Origin: Trichoplusia ni
Taxonomy: Eukaryota; Arthropoda; Insecta; Lepidoptera; Noctuidae
NCBI RefSeq assembly: GCF_003590095.1
Contig: NC_039486.1
Coordinates: 5,020,336-5,084,335, forward strand
DNA length: 64,000 nucleotides
Direction of reading: 5' to 3'
The position numbers and the translations under genes were made by a program. Position 1 is the first letter of the stretch, and each line of letters begins with the position of its first letter. The notes under the pieces are model-generated. The model was not told the origin of the DNA and made no database searches. It worked only from the letters and a program-made list of their open reading frames with translations. Positions 59,901 to 64,000 of the stretch are shown here, in pieces.

Positions 59901-62850
59901 TTAATCTGGCGTCGTTCCCACACCGCATCGTGATGAGACGTACTCGTAACATTGTTTTATTTAGATCACTAAATACCTTACGCTTATTTATACCATAATT
60001 AAAATTATCATTTGTCACAAATCTTTAATTAAGACATTAATGAAAAGGTAATTAATATGGAAGAAAAACAAGAAACTATGCAGACTCTACATACTACATT
60101 TTCTCTTAACATTATCCATAAAAAATAAACCAAATCATATTATAAAATCTCAATTTTAAAGTTCAAAATCACTTTTCAAACAACGGATTACAAACTATCC
60201 TACTAATATTATAATCGCGAATGTTTGTATGTATGGATGTTTGTTCCTCTTTCAAGAAGAACAAACATTCATACAACATATGCAAAAACCACAGAACGGA
60301 TTTAGTCAAAATTCCTTACACAGATAGTTTAAAACCAGGATTAAAACATAGGATAGTTTTTATCCCGAATTTAGTGTTATTGTGGCCAGTACATGTAGTA
60401 GTATAATATTGAATTATTCACTTGTTTATGTAAACAAGTAAATCAAGTAGAGTCAATGAGCGTTAGTCAAAACAGGTAGTGATCGTTCCGTATCCGTATT
60501 ACTGTATAAGCAAGACTTCCATGTTTCCTTAGTCAGTTTAAAAAATCTACATTTCGAATGACTTGTACGTATTTATGCATTTCCTGGTGTTTTAAATGCA
60601 TAAATAGGATTTTTTTCCATTGTAGTATAGGCAACGGAGAGCCTACTGTACTATCTCTACAATATGACTGGCCCACTGCAGGAGCCCCGATTTAACGTGG
60701 CACTTCGGAAAATAGATAAAAATTTGTTCGAAAGAGATCAATATATACCAGCTACCTGTGTGAAATAGAGACAACGATATATTTTAGCCTTTTCCCGTCG
60801 TCGCAAGTTCACGAAGTAGAGTGGCGTCTAGCTTTCACAATAGCAACAATATTCATTTGATTAATAAAATAACAAAGAAAATTAATAGAACGCTCTTTCT
60901 ATCTCCAAATTTTTAAATAAAACTGTGCCAGAAAGGGTCTATAATTGTTTCTATTTTTTTTTTCACCTGCAAATAGATTTTTTTAAGAAAAATAGAAGAA
61001 CGCTTATTGCAATTTTATTGGTGTGTTTAAGTAATTGAAATGACCTTGAAATATAAGTAACTAGACAATTTGATGAGTATTTATTAATTTGTTTATCCAA
61101 CAGTAAATGAATATAATTAAACACATTAATCTGGGTAAAGAACCCTTACCCGAAGTTAATTAAATATTGGTAATTATGGTTAATTAAGTATTATGTTAAC
61201 ATAACTTGAGGCGAAGATAGAGTCTTATAGCTATTTGTTTTTCAAAACCACTATTAAGTGATAAAACTAATCAATTGTGATTCCTTTGAAGTCTTCAGCA
61301 AGAACATCAATTGCAATACGTAATGCCTTGAATGTAAGATGCTGTCAGGGCCAATATTTCAATAAATAAGTAAATGACAGTCGAAAATAACAGATGATAT
61401 CAAAAAAAAAACAAATAACGACTCTAATTTGTTCCTTTTTATTCCGCCCTATCTCGCTTCGAGTCATGTAGTAAGGATATAATAGAATTCCACCCTCTAA
61501 AAACACCCCATAGTCTCATCTACTGCACCAAGGTGGAGCCAAGTTTCGGGATCGCTCGCGCATGCTCGGCACGACTCTATCTGAACAACAACTCTTGCTC
61601 TTAGGGGCCTACGAGGCCTACGGCTTATTACAAGATGCGCACTACGAAGATTAGTGCCTCTCCTCACATCCACAATAGCAAGTCTATCATAGGGCACCTT
61701 CCTGAAACTGCTGCAGTTATATTGCAATATTCAGCTCTGTCAATATAAAAAATTATATATTCTCAACTATTTTTTGTCACTTAGATTGTGCAATAAAATT
61801 CGGGTACTGACTACAAATGATTATAATTTTAAATAAAAATTTCGTTTGTCTAAAAACTCAGCAATTATAAATTCTAATGTGTCTAAATTTTATTTTATTT
61901 TCATTATTCAAAATTAAATGTTTTTGTACAAAGATGATTTGTACAAAAACATTGATGATTTTGATGTATTATTATGCATGATTCAAGAATATTCTGGGTA
62001 TCTAAGAAAAACAAATACTGATTATTTAATTCAGACATATTACTGTTCCAAAGATCTAGTCATTGGATTGGGAATGATTAGGAAGAGCCTTACTAGTTTA
62101 CAGGTTACTAGGTTACAGTTCAAAATCAAATCAAATGGGACGCATTTTACAAAGGAAAATGCCAACTTTTTATCGATCACTGAAAATCTGCAGCTAAACA
62201 CCATCGTTAATTAATTTCGCCCTAATATTTAATTCTGTTTGATTGGTATTTCGTAAGTGACTCTATATTCGGCAAACATCGGTTGGCAGAGCATCGCCCC
62301 TCATTCGCATTGTCGCTTGTCAGAACATATAAATAGATTGCATAGATACCGGTCTGCTGTGTTTCGAGGGACAGAGATAGCGCTCTACAAAATGACTCTT
62401 CTTTATTCAACTACTTTTAACCGGCTATCGTTAGGTATTTTAGGTGTTAATTAAATGCTATGAAACAGCAACCATACATTTATATGTAAAACAGCTTTTG
62501 CGTTTTATAATATAGACTTGGTGAGATTATATAATATAGATTTGATTAGAAAAAATTGGCAGCTCCTAATAATCCTTTTTTCGGAAATTACATTAAGCTT
62601 TACACCCTTACATTATCAGATCTACAAACCAGGTGCAATGCGTCGATTCAACTCTATCTGTAATCATAATACAAAACTTGTTAATTATTTATTCATATAA
62701 AGTAGTGTGACACATTTTCCTGTATGTCCCAGGACGCAAGACGATCCTCCACGATGTGTGCGGCACGTTCAACGCGGGCGAGTTGACGGTCATCATGGGA
62801 CAGTCCGGGGCCGGCAAGAGCACTCTCATGGACATACTAGCGGGATATAC
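53849..62850 (+). CDS. Second ABCG (ABCG1/ABCG4-like) half transporter, 5' part only, truncated by window
   Basis: Two coding exons are visible, 53849-53966 and 62733-62850, joined in phase 1 to give about 78 residues. The peptide starts MASEHSESQETNSTSLVEDS, a polar and acidic leader. The ABC domain begins with LNISFEDINYTVRHG and continues with GRKTILHDVCGTFNAGELTV and Walker A GQSGAGKST, then LMDILAGY. The ATG is preceded by an in-frame TGA two codons upstream (53843) and lies downstream of a CpG-rich island, so the start is secure. The second exon ends atatac|gtgagt in phase 2, so the gene continues beyond 64000. It is downstream of, and in the same orientation as, the complete ABCG gene, with about 9.5 kb between stop and start. 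Substrate is unknown. The visible part is intact. Confidence 0.92.
54520..54592 (-). repeat. Possible tRNA-related SINE fragment
   Basis: Minus-strand gacacaggttcaatccttgt contains a B-box-like core. It is short and isolated. Confidence 0.2.
56048..56302. mobile_element. MITE with terminal inverted repeats (cagggcccgaatctgct...)
   Basis: Left end cagggcccgaatctgctttt and right end (reversed) cagggccccaattctgctat pair, as do the subterminal gatgaatgaatg blocks and the internal attctcttaaacattt / attctcttaagcattt. It is a 255-bp foldback element with no coding capacity. It lies in intron 1 of ABCG gene 2. Confidence 0.65.
57267..57538 (+). mobile_element. Helitron-like non-autonomous element in intron 1 of ABCG gene 2
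   Basis: It starts A-TCTATACTAAAG and ends gcgggcaacagCTGG-T, still a CTRR terminus. The interior includes gaactactggttcg-like and caaggaaggctataggct blocks, plus an extra gcgtgcgctgcgaaaacgg segment near the 3' end that other copies lack. Confidence 0.65.
58337..58357 (+). repeat. (tta)n microsatellite
   Basis: Tandem TTA units; similar short (att)n tracts occur at 58585 and 58790. Confidence 0.6.
58588..58880 (+). repeat. Two adjoining repeat fragments bounded by (att)n
   Basis: The first part has aagagacccggtccttttta, ggcgtgaacggggtcacagg, acgcacagaggccttcttga and tgatggggcatctacta. The second has actagcctggaatgtcccac and tgctgggcaaaggcctcccc. ATT microsatellites sit at both joins, the typical tail of non-LTR retroelements. 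Confidence 0.45.
59633..59695 (+). repeat. Repeat fragment related to 58800-58880
   Basis: tttcctagcctgggtattct followed by gctgttggacaaaggc resembles actagcctggaatgtcccac and tgctgggcaaaggc. Confidence 0.35.
60199..60390 (+). repeat. Repeat copy, 'tactaatattataatcgcgaatg' family
   Basis: It starts ctactaatattataatcgcg and runs through gtttgttcctctttcaag, accacagaacggatttagtc and taggatagtttttatccc. These are very common lepidopteran repeat blocks as I remember them. Confidence 0.5.
61917..61953. repeat. Perfect hairpin (16-bp arms, 5-base loop)
   Basis: Arm aatgtttttgtacaaa, loop gatga, then the exact reverse complement. It overlaps the first codons of a chance ORF in intron 1 of ABCG gene 2. 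Confidence 0.8.
62733..62850 (+). CDS. ABCG gene 2, coding exon 2 (Walker A)
   Basis: The acceptor is tgtatgtcccag. The exon is exactly 118 nt, as in gene 1, and holds Walker A GQSGAGKST with the invariant Lys-Ser/Thr. The donor atatac|gtgagt is at the same codon and phase as in gene 1. Confidence 0.95.
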
Positions 62851-64000
62851 GTGAGTATAATTATATACGGGTGTTTATACTAGACTTTTTTGTCCTGAAA
62901 ACTGCCTTTTTCTCTATTTCCATCTCTTTTGTCTCCATTTAATCTCGCTAGACACTTGTCATTTTTACAATTTTTAACAAGAAAACGTGAAAATAAAAAA
63001 ATGTCCCATCAGTGAAAACTGCACATACTATTTCACCTTCAATACAAAACAAATTAAATTGAAGCAGACCGACACGTCAAACTTATAAGTTGGTCCCTCT
63101 TTTTCCTCAAATTTATTGAAATGACGTTTAATAAGTCTCTTGACTTTGATCATTTCATATTTTCATTCATTCATCATTTTCATACTTTCAATCATTTTCC
63201 ATTGTCGTTAACGATCGTAGAAATGTCACATGTTTAGGGGGGCAGAGGTACTCTGTTTCTGTTCCATGATCTCATTTATGTGTGTAGTCTAATTATATGA
63301 AATATGAATATTGAAAGGTCAATGATCTGACTATGATCTCATACTCGTAATAATATTTGTTGATGGGTGTTGCTAGGCAACGAGGCTAATGTTCTTTATT
63401 GTTTATGCAAAGACCTGTTAGTGGCCAGTGTTGTGCGTATCTTTAGGCTCATAAAATTGTCATATAAATTGATGTTGATTGGCAAATATTTTATTCTAAT
63501 CAGTCTCAAGTGATGGGAGGTATCAAGGAAGTTTTTATACTTACTGTTAATTGAGTGTCAATAACTTCATTCCAAAAACGATTCTAGGAGTCTTTGAGTC
63601 TCTGTCGCTACATTTTCACTAGAAGCAACAATCTCAACAAGCTTTTACATCAACTTACTAGTAGATGAAGTATCTCCCATTAATGTAATAAGGAACAACA
63701 ATAGCTATAACTCTGTAATTGCAAACTTCCGACAAGTATACACCTTATTGCTCGTCCACGGCCAATCAGATATCTGATACGTAGTGGTATTGACCCACTA
63801 TATCAGCTGGCATGCTAATCGACGTCTGATAATCACCGCATAGCAGATCGCATGTTTAATTAAATGTATTTAGTATACAGGTGCTCAAAGATAACATTAA
63901 AACACGTGTTGTTTATCATGCGTCCGTGCGTATATTAGATTTCGTAAATAATCCCTGAAAGAACGACTTGCCTTTGCGCTCATCAAGAAAGAAAAAGGAA
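62851..64000 (+). other. Start of intron 2 of ABCG gene 2
   Basis: It follows atatac|gtgagt and is AT-rich to the window end. The Q-loop exon expected next is not reached. Confidence 0.7.

Larger units (their letters stand above)
53967..62732 (+). other. 8.8-kb intron 1 of ABCG gene 2
   Basis: Bounded by g|gtaagc and ccag. It contains a MITE, a Helitron-like copy, repeat tails, a perfect hairpin and a GC-richer segment at 61495-61730. Confidence 0.8.

Noticed and set aside
61918..62214. 98-codon ATG frame in intron 1 of gene 2
   Set aside because: It starts inside a perfect hairpin, is AT-driven, and has no domain; treated as chance unless transcripts show otherwise.
1..64000. CRISPR arrays, operons, phage or bacterial defence systems
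   Set aside because: The window is eukaryotic: spliced genes, poly(A) signals, SINEs and MITEs; no regularly spaced short direct repeats were seen.

Overview
This window is AT-rich eukaryotic DNA with long introns, GT-AG splice sites and many interspersed repeats. The repeats include Helitron-like elements, tRNA-derived SINEs and MITEs with the sequence signatures common in Lepidoptera. The SINE with 'cctcctcaacccagttac' wording, as remembered, points to a moth, perhaps a noctuoid; that is an inference from recalled repeat strings, not a search result.

Two genes are clear. Both are on the + strand, arranged head to tail, and both encode half-size ABC transporters of subfamily G. The first (coding span 19212..44332) can be assembled completely from 12 coding exons into a 630-residue protein. 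All exon junctions keep frame, and Walker A, Q-loop, LSGGQ signature, Walker B, H-loop and a six-helix membrane domain are present. The second starts at 53849 and runs off the right edge; only its first two coding exons are inside (53849..53966 and 62733..62850). The two genes share the first two intron positions and phases and an identical 118-nt Walker A exon, so they look like a tandem duplication. Each probably pairs with itself or another ABCG half transporter to export lipids or other small hydrophobic substrates; the substrate cannot be read from sequence.

Left part (1..13200): no complete gene. A CpG-rich island at about 9300..9600 contains, on the minus strand, an ATG-started coding stretch followed by a strong splice donor (9487 down to 9441). 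It is probably the first exon of a divergent gene leading out of the window. A cluster of CRE-like sites lies at 2353..2718. A second GC-rich patch at about 13240..13680 may be the untranslated first exon and promoter of ABCG gene 1. An unexplained terminal-exon-like ORF with an immediate poly(A) signal lies at 16002..16268.

Middle part (19354..46282): gene 1, with a 14-kb intron between its first and second coding exons, and introns carrying Helitron-like copies, SINEs, MITEs and several perfect inverted repeats. Between the genes (46283..53554) there are only repeats and unique AT-rich DNA. Gene 2 is preceded by a strongly CpG-rich promoter/5' UTR island (53440..53848); its 8.8-kb first coding intron holds further Helitron, MITE and LINE-tail fragments.

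I found no CRISPR array, rRNA, functional tRNA, operon-type organisation or clearly new molecular system. The most interesting items are the tandem ABCG pair, the putative divergent minus-strand gene start, the orphan terminal exon, and a cluster of three perfect inverted repeats inside intron 5 of gene 1.
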